NCBI RefSeq assembly: GCF_003574835.2
Contig: NZ_CP063196.1
Location: forward strand, 4,092,001-4,156,000
Direction of reading: 5' to 3'
Source of the DNA: Thermobifida halotolerans
GTDB taxonomy: Bacteria; Actinomycetota; Actinomycetes; Streptosporangiales; Streptosporangiaceae
DNA length: 64,000 nt
Both the position numbers and the translations under genes were made by a program. This document shows positions 7,489-19,147 of this stretch, in pieces; positions within the stretch are counted from its first letter, which is position 1; each line of letters opens with the position of its first letter. The notes below the pieces were generated by a model. The model did no database searches, was not told the origin of the DNA, and saw nothing but the letters and a program-made list of their open reading frames with translations.

Positions 7489-9987
7489 TCAGCCCTGCTG
7501 CGCGCCCACCTCGGCGGTCTCAGGAACCGCCTGGGGCTTCGGCACGCCGCGGAAGGTGAACCTGGCCTCGGCGCCCTCGCCCTCGGCGTCGACGATGACG
7601 ATCTGTCCGGCCTTGAGGTCGCCGTAGAGGATCTTCTCCGACAGGGCGTCCTCGACCTCGCGCTGGATCGTGCGGCGCAGCGGCCGGGCGCCCAGCACCG
7701 GGTCGTAGCCCCGCTCGGCGAGGACCTTCTTGGCGTTGGTCCGGACCTCGATGCCCATGTCGCGGTCCTTGAGCCGCTCGTCCAGCCGCGCCACCATCAG
7801 GTCGACGATGGCGAAGATCTCCTTCTCGGTCAGCTGGTGGAACACGATCGTGTCATCGACACGGTTGAGGAACTCGGGGCGGAAGTGCTGCTTGAGCTCC
7901 TCGTTGACCTTGGCCTTCATGCGGTCGTAGTTGGTCTTGGTGTCGTCGACCCGCGCGAAGCCCATGGGCTGGCCCTTGGAGATGTCCCGGGTGCCCAGGT
8001 TGGTGGTCATGATGATGATCGTGTTCTTGAAGTCGACGTTGCGGCCCTGGGCGTCGGTGAGACGTCCTTCCTCCAGAACCTGGAGCAGCGAGTTGAAGAT
8101 GTCGCCGTGGGCCTTCTCGATCTCGTCGAACAGCACCACCGAGAACGGCTTGCGCCGCACCTTCTCGGTGAGCTGACCGCCCTCCTCGTAGCCGACGTAG
8201 CCGGGAGGCGAGCCGAACAGGCGGGAGACCGTGTGCTTCTCCATGAACTCGCTCATGTCGAGCTGGATCAGCGCTTCCTCGTCGCCGAACAGGAACTCCG
8301 CCAGCGTCTTGGACAGCTCGGTCTTACCCACACCGGACGGTCCGGCGAAGATGAAGGAGCCGCCGGGACGCTTGGGGTCCTTCAGGCCCGCACGGGTGCG
8401 CCGGATGGCCTGGGAGAGCGCCTTGATGGCGTCCTCCTGACCGATGACGCGCTTGTGCAGCTCCTCCTCCATGCGCAGCAGGCGGGAGGACTCCTCCTCG
8501 GTGAGCCGGAAGACCGGGATGCCGGTGGCGGTGGCCAGGACCTCGGCGATGAGCTCCTCGTCCACCTCGGCGACACTGTCCATGTCGCCGGCCTTCCACT
8601 CCTTCTCCTTCTGGGCACGCTTGGCCTGGAGCCGCTTCTCGTCGTCACGCAGCGCGGCGGCCCGCTCGAAGTCCTGGGCGTCGATCGCGGCTTCCTTGTC
8701 GCGACGCACCTTGGCGATCTTCTCGTCGAACTCACGCAGGTCCGGCGGAGCGGTCATGCGGCGGATGCGCATGCGCGAACCGGCCTCGTCGATCAGGTCG
8801 ATCGCCTTGTCCGGCAGGTAGCGGTCGCTGATGTAGCGGTCGGCCAGCTGGGCGGCGGCCACCAGCGCGCCGTCGGTGATGGACACCCGGTGGTGCGCCT
8901 CGTAGCGGTCGCGCAGGCCCTTGAGGATCTCGATGGTGTGCGAGATCGTGGGCTCGTCGACCTGGATGGGCTGGAAGCGGCGCTCCAGCGCGGCGTCCTT
9001 CTCCAGGTACTTGCGGTACTCGTCCAGCGTGGTCGCGCCGATGGTCTGGAGCTCACCGCGGGCCAGCATCGGCTTGAGGATGGAGGCCGCGTCGATCGCG
9101 CCCTCAGCGGCTCCCGCGCCGACCAGCGTGTGCAGCTCGTCGATGAACAGGATGATGTCGCCCCGGGAGCGGATCTCCTTGAGGACCTTGCGCAGCCGCT
9201 CCTCGAAGTCACCCCGGTAGCGGCTGCCCGCGACCAGAGCGCCCAGGTCGAGCGTGTAGAGCTGCTTGTCCTTGAGGGTCTCGGGGATTTCGCCCTTGAC
9301 GATCTTCTGGGCCAGGCCCTCGACGACCGCGGTCTTGCCGACACCGGGGTCGCCCACCAGGACCGGGTTGTTCTTGGTGCGCCGCGACAGCACCTGCATG
9401 ACCCGCTCGATCTCCTTGTCGCGACCGATGACCGGGTCGAGCTTGCTCTCGCGGGCAGCCTGGGTCAGGTTCCGGCCGAACTGGTCCAGGACCAGGGAGG
9501 TGGACGGAGCGGACTCCGAGGCCGTTCCCGCGGCCTGCGGCTCCTTGCCCTGGTAGCCGTGGAGTAGCTGGATGACCTGCTGGCGCACCCGGTTGAGGTC
9601 GGCGCCCAGCTTCACCAGCACCTGGGCCGCGACGCCCTCGCCCTCGCGGATGAGGCCGAGCAGGATGTGCTCGGTACCGATGTAGTTGTGGCCGAGCTGG
9701 AGCGCCTCGCGCAGCGAGAGCTCCAGGACCTTCTTGGCACGGGGCGTGAAGGGAATGTGGCCGGACGGGGCCTGCTGCCCCTGACCGATGATCTCCTCAA
9801 CCTGCTGGCGGACGGCTTCGAGGCTGATGCCGAGGCTCTCCAGAGCCTTGGCCGCGACGCCCTCGCCCTCGTGGATGAGGCCGAGCAGGATGTGCTCCGT
9901 GCCAATGTAGTTGTGGTTGAGCATCCTGGCTTCTTCCTGTGCCAGGACAACCACGCGCCGTGCGCGGTCGGTAAACCTCTCGAACAT
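7489..9987 (-). CDS. clpC: ATP-dependent Clp protease ATP-binding subunit ClpC
   Basis: A protein of 832 residues, normal for ClpC. Two N-terminal Clp repeats (about 3-75 and 78-145) share the phrase [14 protein letters not shown]. The first AAA+ domain has Walker A GDPGVGKT at 212-219. A UVR-like coiled region follows near 425-465, and the second AAA+ domain carries GPSGVGKT near 555. The C-terminal part holds the [18 protein letters not shown] Walker B region and a ClpP-docking loop area. ClpC unfolds substrates for the ClpP protease. The start [10 protein letters not shown] is the standard family N-terminus. A leader of several hundred bases separates it from lsr2 upstream. Confidence 0.97.
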   Translation of the reverse strand: MFERFTDRARRVVVLAQEEARMLNHNYIGTEHILLGLIHEGEGVAAKALESLGISLEAVRQQVEEIIGQGQQAPSGHIPFTPRAKKVLELSLREALQLGHNYIGTEHILLGLIREGEGVAAQVLVKLGADLNRVRQQVIQLLHGYQGKEPQAAGTASESAPSTSLVLDQFGRNLTQAARESKLDPVIGRDKEIERVMQVLSRRTKNNPVLVGDPGVGKTAVVEGLAQKIVKGEIPETLKDKQLYTLDLGALVAGSRYRGDFEERLRKVLKEIRSRGDIILFIDELHTLVGAGAAEGAIDAASILKPMLARGELQTIGATTLDEYRKYLEKDAALERRFQPIQVDEPTISHTIEILKGLRDRYEAHHRVSITDGALVAAAQLADRYISDRYLPDKAIDLIDEAGSRMRIRRMTAPPDLREFDEKIAKVRRDKEAAIDAQDFERAAALRDDEKRLQAKRAQKEKEWKAGDMDSVAEVDEELIAEVLATATGIPVFRLTEEESSRLLRMEEELHKRVIGQEDAIKALSQAIRRTRAGLKDPKRPGGSFIFAGPSGVGKTELSKTLAEFLFGDEEALIQLDMSEFMEKHTVSRLFGSPPGYVGYEEGGQLTEKVRRKPFSVVLFDEIEKAHGDIFNSLLQVLEEGRLTDAQGRNVDFKNTIIIMTTNLGTRDISKGQPMGFARVDDTKTNYDRMKAKVNEELKQHFRPEFLNRVDDTIVFHQLTEKEIFAIVDLMVARLDERLKDRDMGIEVRTNAKKVLAERGYDPVLGARPLRRTIQREVEDALSEKILYGDLKAGQIVIVDAEGEGAEARFTFRGVPKPQAVPETAEVGAQQG

Positions 9988-10065
9988 GTCTCGTCGCTCC
10001 TCACAGAGCGGTCAGGCAGGGACGGAAGTTCCGACCCTCACTTTTCCGCCTATCGGCCCCCTGAG

Positions 10066-10095
10066 GCGAAAGGGATCCTCCGGGGGCACTTTCGC
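10066..10095. promoter_or_regulatory. Inverted repeat in the clpC leader
   Basis: GCGAAAG (10066-10072) and CTTTCGC (10089-10095) flank a 16-bp spacer about 80-110 bp upstream of the clpC start. Actinobacterial clp genes are often controlled by ClgR, whose sites contain GCGAA/TTCGC half-sites. The half-sites here agree, but the spacing is longer than the usual one. It could instead be an RNA hairpin. Confidence 0.35.
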
Positions 10096-10260
10096 ACCCG
10101 TCTACACCGCGCCGACCGGCTTCCCGGACGGCCACACGAATACACCCACCACCGATCTCTTCACACGGTGCTATGCCAAGAGACTTTCCCCGACGATAGG
10201 GCGTTCATCCTCATCCAACTACCGATCGCCCCTCATGTGTTCCGAGTACGCCGCAAGCGA

Positions 10261-10301
10261 ACGGCCCGTGCCTCTCCTCGACGTGAGAGAACACGGGCCG
10301 T
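10261..10301 (-). terminator. Terminator downstream of lsr2
   Basis: ACGGCCCGTG (10261-10270) and CACGGGCCGT (10292-10301) form a perfect 10-bp stem. The loop contains a further CTCTC/GAGAG pairing. An overlapping alternative stem (GAACACG with CGTGTTC, 10289-10312) also exists. It lies about 130 bp past the lsr2 stop and ahead of the clpC promoter region. Confidence 0.6.
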
Positions 10302-10432
10302 GATGCGTGTTCGCGGGATTATTTGCTCTCAGCGAACAACGCCTCCCGGGCGCCGGGGGATGCGGACGGTCCCTGCGGAGCCTGATTCACGCCCTCAGCG
10401 GCGAGGCATGAATCCGCCGCGGCCCCCGCGGC

Positions 10433-10765
10433 TCAGCGCTGGGCGGCGTGGTACTCGTCCATGATCGACTGGGGGATGCGCCCCCGCTCGTTGACCTGCT
10501 TGCCCGCGGCCTTGGCCCAGGCCCTGATCTCGGCGCTGCGCTCGCGACTGGGCGTGCTGCGCTGCTTACCGCGCGTGGCGTTGCGCTTGCTCGGGGCCTT
10601 GCGGGCGGCCTCGACGAAGGGTGCGAGCGCGGCACGGAGCCTGGCCGCGTTGTCACCGCTGAGGTCGATCTCGTAGGAGGATCCGTCGATTCCGAACGAG
10701 ACCGTCTCCTCGGCCTCACCCCCGTCGAGGTCGTCGACGAGAAGCACCTGAACCTTTTGTGCCAT
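10433..10765 (-). CDS. lsr2: Nucleoid-associated protein Lsr2
   Basis: A protein of 110 residues, the standard Lsr2 length. The N-terminal half (MAQKVQVLLVDDLDG) is the dimerisation and oligomerisation domain. The C-terminal half ends with the DNA-binding region containing the NERGRIP AT-hook-like RGR motif. Lsr2 is the actinobacterial xenogeneic silencer, binding the minor groove of AT-rich DNA. The gene is preceded by an unusually AT-rich leader (about 10800-10880), which may be its own target. An AGAAAGGA ribosome site sits at a good distance from the ATG. Confidence 0.95.
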   Translation of the reverse strand: MAQKVQVLLVDDLDGGEAEETVSFGIDGSSYEIDLSGDNAARLRAALAPFVEAARKAPSKRNATRGKQRSTPSRERSAEIRAWAKAAGKQVNERGRIPQSIMDEYHAAQR

Positions 10766-10773
10766 GCCAGAGT

Positions 10774-10792
10774 CCTTTCTCAGCAGAGAAGG
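10774..10792 (-). promoter_or_regulatory. Hairpin covering the lsr2 ribosome-binding site
   Basis: On the minus strand CCTTCTC, a TGCT loop and GAGAAAGG can pair with one bulged base. The 3' arm includes the AGAAAGGA ribosome site of lsr2. If it folds, the SD would be hidden in the mRNA leader. Confidence 0.35.
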
Positions 10793-10988
10793 GCGTTAAC
10801 GATCATTGAATATAAAGCTATACCGCACACATAGGAAAGACAATTCGCACTGCCCCGAATAAAGTTACTTTCGGACGCCTGGCAAGGTAGCGGGAAAAAC
10901 ATTCGGGCATGGGTCGGGTCCAGGCGGCGAGAACCCGCCCGGCGGTTCATAACACAGCCGTCAGTGTGACATTCCGCGATGTCAGCGC

Positions 10989-11234
10989 TTAGCGGCCGTC
11001 GGTCTCTTCCTTGCTCCCGTGGACTTCGCCGGAAGCGTCCTCCGCTTCCTTTGCGTCGCCATCGGCGGCGGCTTTGCCGTCCGCCCGCTGCGGCGACGCC
11101 GATTCGACCTCCTCGACCAGTCTCCCGTCCGAAGTTCTGGGCGCCATCTCCTTACGCAGCAGGGTGTAGATGGCAACGCAGAACACTGTCGCGACAACAG
11201 CGGGAGGGATCAGTGCTGACAATACGTCCCACAT
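10989..11234 (-). CDS. Small single-helix membrane protein, unknown
   Basis: A protein of 81 residues. One transmembrane helix (about 8-28) is followed by a charged tail rich in Ala, Asp, Glu and Lys. An AGGAGAAGG site stands about 8 bp before the ATG, and a TATAAAG element lies about 30 bp upstream of the start. No family is recognised. It lies upstream of lsr2 on the same strand but about 220 bp away. Confidence 0.65.
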   Translation of the reverse strand: MWDVLSALIPPAVVATVFCVAIYTLLRKEMAPRTSDGRLVEEVESASPQRADGKAAADGDAKEAEDASGEVHGSKEETDGR

Positions 11235-11769
11235 CAGACGCACCCTTCTCCTGGCCGTTCCTTTATACAGCGATTGCCCCGGGCAGGGGATGTCCGGCCG
11301 GTCCCGCGGCGGGACGACTTCGACCGACAACAGGCCCAGGTCATCGCGGGCGGGCCACCGAGACGTTCCACCGGGGATCCGCGTCCTGTTTAGCCCGTCC
11401 AGGAAGCGGCTAAAGGCCCGTCGGGATCTCACTCAGCCTAAAACACCCCGCACACCGGGCCAAAAGGCAACGGCGTGTAGCCGACATGGAACTCGAACGG
11501 CCGACCCCGGGTGGACACCGCAATAAACTCGGAGACGCTTGCAAAGCGTTCCGCAACAGCCTGTCCGGACAAGACCCGCCCACCTTCTTGTCCTCATTGC
11601 ACAGATTACCGCTCCCTATCGGCTCCGCCGTCCAACACGGCTTTAACGACCGCTCCACCGGGAAGTTGTGGGATCGTTGCAGGGTGACCGGACGGACCGG
11701 CGGGCCCCGGCGCGACACGCATGCGATCACCGGGACGCCCACCGCCATGGGCTTTGGGAGGACCCCGTC
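11235..11769. other. Intergenic stretch without a recognised gene
   Basis: This stretch contains the promoter side of the small membrane gene, including a TATAAAG box on the minus strand near 11262-11268. About 500 bp of non-coding-looking sequence then precedes the EndoQ-helicase gene. The palindrome TGTCCGGACA lies near 11562. No tRNA or conserved ORF was seen, and codon bias is irregular in all frames. Confidence 0.5.
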
Positions 11770-14922
<3,153 letters not shown>

Positions 14923-14944
14923 CGAGGACACGTCCGGGAGGGCT

Positions 14945-14966
14945 CGGTCCGGGGCCTCCCGGACCG
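14945..14966. terminator. Bidirectional terminator between convergent genes
   Basis: CGGTCCGGG and CCCGGACCG form a perfect 9-bp stem with a 4-nt loop. It lies 22 bp after the helicase stop and 15 bp after the end of the opposing GNAT gene. Confidence 0.65.
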
Positions 14967-14980
14967 CCGGACCGGACGGT

Positions 14981-15508
14981 TCAGGGATCCAGGTGCAGCA
15001 GCATGCGGACGTTGCCGAGGGTGTTGGGTTTGACCCGTTCCAGGCCGAGGAACTCGGCGACGCCCTCGTCGTAGGAGCGCAGCAGTTCCTCGTAGACGCG
15101 GGCCGAGACGGGTGTGCCGTTGATCTCGGTGAAGCCGTGCCTGGCGAAGAACTCGGTCTCGAAGGTGAGGCAGAAGACCCGACGCACGCCGAGTTCGCGG
15201 GCGGTGTCCAGCAGCGCGGAGACGATGCGGTGGCCCACGCCGCGTCCCTGCACCACCGGATCGACGGCGACGGTGCGCACCTCGGCCAGGTCCTCCCAGA
15301 GCACGTGCAGCGCACCGCAGCCGACGACTTTGGCGTTCTCCCCGTCGCCGAGTTCGGCCACCCAGAACTCCTGGACGTCCTCGTACAGGGTGACCGTGCT
15401 CTTGGAGAGCACACGACGCTCCCCGCTGAAGATGTCGATGAGTCGACGGATGTGGACGACGTCGCGGGTCCGCGCCCGGCGGACGGTGATCGGTTCTTCT
15501 GTTGTCAT
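14981..15508 (-). CDS. argA: N-acetylglutamate synthase-like GNAT acetyltransferase
   Basis: A protein of 175 residues. It is a GNAT fold with the acetyl-CoA loop VQGRGVGHRIVSALL near 90-104, preceded by LAEVRTVAVDP. The sequence resembles the short actinobacterial N-acetylglutamate synthase (Rv2747 type), which carries out the first step of arginine synthesis without the amino-acid-kinase domain of E. coli ArgA. FFARHGFTEI near 130 is also typical. It is not in an arginine operon here, which also fits the mycobacterial case. Confidence 0.82.
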   Translation of the reverse strand: MTTEEPITVRRARTRDVVHIRRLIDIFSGERRVLSKSTVTLYEDVQEFWVAELGDGENAKVVGCGALHVLWEDLAEVRTVAVDPVVQGRGVGHRIVSALLDTARELGVRRVFCLTFETEFFARHGFTEINGTPVSARVYEELLRSYDEGVAEFLGLERVKPNTLGNVRMLLHLDP

Positions 15509-15666
15509 CGCCGAGCCAGCCTATCCGGTCCGCGACCGTGGCACCGTGCTGCCCGTCCCCCGTCTGACGCGGACTCACCGCGTTCCGCGACGAGGAGCGG
15601 ACGTGTCGGTCAGGACGACCGGGCGGCTCTCCACCGCACCACGGGGCGGGCTTCGGCGTGCGGGGA

Positions 15667-16002
15667 TCAGATCAGGTGTCGGCGGGCGGCCCACACGACC
15701 GCCTCGATGGGGGTGTTGACCCCGAGCCGGTCGCAGACCGACCGGAGCCGGCGACGCAGGGTGCGTGCGCTCAACTCCAGGCGGCGCGCCGCCACGTCGG
15801 TGGTGACACCGGTGGCGATCTCGGCCAGCATCTGGAGGTCGGCTTCGTTGAGTCCACCAGCGTGCACGATCCCGGCGTCCAGGTCGTGCTCCCGGGCCTG
15901 AGCGGGCACGAGGCAGCAGTCTCGCAGAGCTGACCCGTTCGACTCCTTGCTGGTCGCCTGACGTACGAGTGTGGCCTGTTCCACTCCGTCCTCCTCATCC
16001 AT
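15667..16002 (-). CDS. Orphan LuxR-type DNA-binding protein
   Basis: A protein of 111 residues. The C-terminal 65 residues form a LuxR/GerE-like helix-turn-helix: LNEADLQMLAEIATGVTTD, then AARRLELSARTLRRRLRSVCDRLGV, then PIEAVVWAARR. The first 45 residues carry no receiver or sensor domain. It is therefore a free-standing transcription factor whose signal is unknown. About 600 bp of non-coding DNA lies upstream. Confidence 0.75.
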   Translation of the reverse strand: MDEEDGVEQATLVRQATSKESNGSALRDCCLVPAQAREHDLDAGIVHAGGLNEADLQMLAEIATGVTTDVAARRLELSARTLRRRLRSVCDRLGVNTPIEAVVWAARRHLI

Positions 16003-16457
16003 CCTGGTGAGTGCGGAACAACGACTCAATCGCCGCGAAGACACACATTGAGATGAAATACGAGGCTTTTTGGTTCGCACTTTGGGTGCTTTTCTCGAAA
16101 CTCTGCGCCACTTCGGCCGCACGCCATCCCCTGGCACCGGAACGGCGGGACCGATGTGTTTGGGCTCCGAGCACCCACTCGCGGCGGTCTGGGACGGACA
16201 GAACGCGCGCGGATGTGCTCGCCAGACAGTGATCGAAACGGCTGTGACCGCCTCGCCCCCTCGCTTATCTGTTGTGGCCCTCCACGACGGACGAGCGGAT
16301 TTCTCCACCCATCGCAAAACGCTAAGCGGATGACGACAGACCGTCAAGGGCCATTTGGCTACAAACCGTACCAAGGCAGACGCAAACAGTTACAAAAGAG
16401 CGTGGAAAGAACCTGCACAGAAGCCGTGACCTGCGGGAACAACATCCGCCACCATTG

Positions 16458-16507
16458 CGGAAGACCGCCCCCAAAAGATCAAACAATATTCCCAGGGCGG
16501 TCTTCCG
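16458..16507. repeat. 13-bp perfect inverted repeat around an AT-rich spacer
   Basis: CGGAAGACCGCCC (16458-16470) and GGGCGGTCTTCCG (16495-16507) are exact complements, separated by 24 bp that include AAGATCAAACAATATT. This could be a large-loop terminator beyond lysS, or an operator pair around a promoter. Confidence 0.55.
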
Positions 16508-16558
16508 GACAGGTGTTTCGGGGTTTTGGGGCGATTCTGGCCGGGGTCGGCCACGCAC

Positions 16559-16601
16559 GCGGCCCGCTCGGACACGCGGATGACACGCGCGAACGGGCCG
16601 C
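16559..16601 (-). terminator. Terminator-like hairpin after lysS
   Basis: GCGGCCCG (16559-16566) and CGGGCCGC (16594-16601) form an 8-bp GC stem directly downstream of the lysS stop codon. Confidence 0.5.
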
Positions 16602-16606
16602 TCCGC

Positions 16607-18097
16607 TCACTTCTCCGCCTGGCGCACCAGGGGGAACAGGATCGTCTCGCGGATGTTCTTTCCGGTGAAGGCCATCAGCAGCCGGTCGATTCCCACACCG
16701 ACACCGCCCGTGGGCGGCATGGCGTATTCGAGGGCGCGCAGGAAGTCCTCGTCCAACTGCATCGCCTCGGGGTCGCCCCCGGCGGCCAGCAGCGACTGCT
16801 CGGTGAGGCGGCGGCGCTGCTCGACCGGGTCGACCAGTTCCGAGTAGCCGGTGCCCAGCTCCATGCCGAACCCGATCAGGTCCCACTTCTCGGTGAGCAG
16901 CGGGTCCTCGCGGTGCTGACGGGTGAGCGGGCTGGTCTCGACCGGGTAGTCGCGCACGAAGGTCGGCTGGACCAGGGTGTGCTCCACCAACTCCTCGAAC
17001 AGGTGCTCCACGAGCTTGCCCTGCCCCCACTCCGGGTTCCACTCGACTCCGCGCGCGTCGGCCAGCTTGCGCACGGTCTCCAGCGGGGTCCGCGGGGTGA
17101 TCTCCTCGCCCACCGCCTCGGAGACCGCCCCGTACAGGGTGGTCTCGGGCCAGTCCCCGCCCAGGTCGATCTCGGAGTCGCCGCGCCGGACCACCGTGGT
17201 GCCGAAGACCGCGGTGGCGGCCTCCTGGATGAGGTCGCGGGTGATCTCGGCCATCACGTTGTAGTCGGCGTAGGCCTGGTAGAACTCCAGCATCGTGAAC
17301 TCGGGGTTGTGCGTGGAGTCCGCACCCTCGTTGCGGAAGTTCCGGTTGATCTCGAAGACCCGCTCGACCCCGCCCACGACCATCCGCTTCAGGTACAGCT
17401 CGGGCGCGATGCGCAGGTAAAGGTCAAGGTCGTAGGCGTTGATGTGGGTGACGAAGGGACGCGCCGTGGCCCCGCCGTGCACCTGCTGCAGCATCGGGGT
17501 CTCGACCTCGACGTAGCCGCGGTCGTGCAGCCCGTCGCGCAGCGCGCGCACCGTCCTGGCGCGGCGGGTGACCATCTCCCGTGCCTCGGGGTTGACGATC
17601 AGGTCCACGTAGCGCTGGCGGACCCGCGCCTCGGGGTCGGTGAGGCCCTTGTGCTTCTCCGGCAGCGGACGCAGGCACTTGGCGGTCAGCGTCCAGGAGT
17701 CGACCAGGATCGACAGCTCACCGCGCCGGGAGGTGATGACCTCTCCCTCGACGCCGACGTGGTCGCCGAGGTCGACGTCGCCCTTCCAGTCCGCCAGGCG
17801 GTCGGCACCCACCCTGTCCAGGGACAGCATGATCTGGAGGTCGCCGGAGGCGTCCCGGATCGTGGCGAAGCACAGTTTGCCCCCGGTGCGGTACAGCATG
17901 ACCCGTCCGGCCAGCGCCACGCGCTCACCGGTGTGGGTGTCCGGCGCGAGGTCGCCGTGTTTGGCCCGGACCTCCGCGACGGTCGTGCTGCGCGGGAAGG
18001 CGACCGGATAGGGGTCGACGCCCTCCTGGCGCAGTCGGTCCAGCTTCTCGCGGCGAACCCGCATCTGTTCCGGCAGATCATCCAGTACTTCGCTCAC
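16607..18097 (-). CDS. lysS: Class II lysyl-tRNA synthetase
   Basis: A protein of 496 residues from the GTG at 18097. An N-terminal OB-fold anticodon-binding domain spans about 45-160. The class II catalytic core has motif 2 ([18 protein letters not shown], near 240-255) and motif 3 ([20 protein letters not shown]) near the end. It charges tRNA-Lys. An upstream ATG at 18136 is possible, but it would leave only 11 bp to the divergent gene and lacks a clear ribosome site. GTG gives the family-like start [19 protein letters not shown]. Confidence 0.95.
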   Translation of the reverse strand: MSEVLDDLPEQMRVRREKLDRLRQEGVDPYPVAFPRSTTVAEVRAKHGDLAPDTHTGERVALAGRVMLYRTGGKLCFATIRDASGDLQIMLSLDRVGADRLADWKGDVDLGDHVGVEGEVITSRRGELSILVDSWTLTAKCLRPLPEKHKGLTDPEARVRQRYVDLIVNPEAREMVTRRARTVRALRDGLHDRGYVEVETPMLQQVHGGATARPFVTHINAYDLDLYLRIAPELYLKRMVVGGVERVFEINRNFRNEGADSTHNPEFTMLEFYQAYADYNVMAEITRDLIQEAATAVFGTTVVRRGDSEIDLGGDWPETTLYGAVSEAVGEEITPRTPLETVRKLADARGVEWNPEWGQGKLVEHLFEELVEHTLVQPTFVRDYPVETSPLTRQHREDPLLTEKWDLIGFGMELGTGYSELVDPVEQRRRLTEQSLLAAGGDPEAMQLDEDFLRALEYAMPPTGGVGVGIDRLLMAFTGKNIRETILFPLVRQAEK

Positions 18098-18147
18098 ACA
18101 GCCGATCCTATCGGCCCGGGGAACGCGGCCATTCATGAGCAGAGGGC

Positions 18148-18339
18148 GTGTGCCGCTGGTGCACGGGCAGGACGATCGACGACGAACTGATCACCTCGGC
18201 CATGCGGAAGTTCGACGCGCGGACCGAACGCGAGGCGGTCGCCCCGCGCACCGGTTCGGTCCCCGTCCGCGGCGACCGGGCCTTCGACCACCCGGCCGAG
18301 GTGTTTCCCGGGCTGCGCGCCCAGCGCCACAACCGCTGA
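18148..18339 (+). CDS. Small unknown protein, possible gene
   Basis: A frame of 63 codons with very strong G/C bias at the third position, as in real genes here. It starts at GTG just after AGAGGG (a tight spacing). Its TGA ends exactly where the convergent coaX stop begins. The N-terminus CRWCTG has two close cysteines and could bind metal. An in-frame stop at 18136 limits it upstream. No homologue is recognised, and it could be a spurious frame. Confidence 0.45.
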   Translation: MCRWCTGRTIDDELITSAMRKFDARTEREAVAPRTGSVPVRGDRAFDHPAEVFPGLRAQRHNR

Positions 18340-19116
18340 TCAGGTGTTGCGTTCGAAGACCATGCGCAGGCCGATGAGGGTCAGCCAGGGCTCGTGGACG
18401 TCGACCGTCTCGCACTCGTCGACCACCAGGGGCGCCAGACCGCCGGTGGCCACCACGGTGACGTCGTCCACGTCGTCGGTGAGCTCCTGGGCCATGCGGT
18501 CCACGATGCCGTCGACCTGACCGGCGAACCCGTAGACGATGCCCGACCGCAGCGCCTCGGTGGTGTTCTTGGCGATGACCGAGCGGGGCTTGACGATCTC
18601 GACCATGTGCAGTTGCGCGCCGCGCCGGGACAGCGCCTCCACCGAGATGTCGATGCCCGGGGAGATCGCGCCGCCCACGTACTCGCCCCTGACACTGACC
18701 GCGTCGAAGGTGGTGGCGGTGCCGAAGTCCACGACCACGGCCGGACCGCCGTACAGCCGCACCGCCGCCAGCGCGTTGACGATGCGGTCGCTGCCGACCT
18801 CCTTGGGGTTGTCCATCCGGATCGGCACCCCCGTCTTGACGCCGGGTTCGACGATGACGGCGGGCACGTCCCCGTAGTGCCGGCGGAACATCTGCCGCAT
18901 CTCGTTCTGCACCGCGGGCACGGTGCAGCACATGGCGATGCCGTCGATGTGGTTGCGCAGCAGCGAACCGGAGTGCACCAGTCCCTGCACGACCACCGCC
19001 CACTCGTCGGACGTACGTCGTCCCTTGGAGGAGACTCGCCAGTGTTCCAACAGATCCTCGCCCTCGAACAGACCGAAGACGGTGTCGGAGTTGCCGACAT
19101 CGATCGTGAGCAGCAT
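18340..19116 (-). CDS. coaX: Type III pantothenate kinase
   Basis: A protein of 258 residues. It catalyses the first step of coenzyme A synthesis from pantothenate. Family motifs are the N-terminal phosphate loop DVGNSDTVFGLF, the central DFGTATTFD, GGAISPGIDIS and the C-terminal ATGGLAPLV. Type III enzymes are not inhibited by CoA and need a monovalent cation. It is last in the leftward set DUF2520, panC, nadBC, coaX, 31 bp after nadBC, so pantothenate and NAD synthesis appear to be transcribed together. Confidence 0.95.
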   Translation of the reverse strand: MLLTIDVGNSDTVFGLFEGEDLLEHWRVSSKGRRTSDEWAVVVQGLVHSGSLLRNHIDGIAMCCTVPAVQNEMRQMFRRHYGDVPAVIVEPGVKTGVPIRMDNPKEVGSDRIVNALAAVRLYGGPAVVVDFGTATTFDAVSVRGEYVGGAISPGIDISVEALSRRGAQLHMVEIVKPRSVIAKNTTEALRSGIVYGFAGQVDGIVDRMAQELTDDVDDVTVVATGGLAPLVVDECETVDVHEPWLTLIGLRMVFERNT

Positions 19117-19147
19117 GGGGACCTACCAAAGGGGATTGCTGTGCCGG

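Larger units (their letters stand above)
16003..16606. other. 600-bp gene-free stretch between lysS and the LuxR-type gene
   Basis: The sequence is clearly lower in GC than its surroundings (about 16030-16100 and 16330-16500) and has no convincing frame. It should hold the promoter of the LuxR-type gene and the end of the lysS transcript. Two strong inverted repeats near its lysS end are listed separately. A small RNA cannot be excluded. Confidence 0.5.

Noticed and set aside
6739-9567. A 942-codon open frame antisense to clpC
   Set aside because: It mirrors the codon structure of clpC in a GC-rich genome. The translation is low in family character and clpC is certain.
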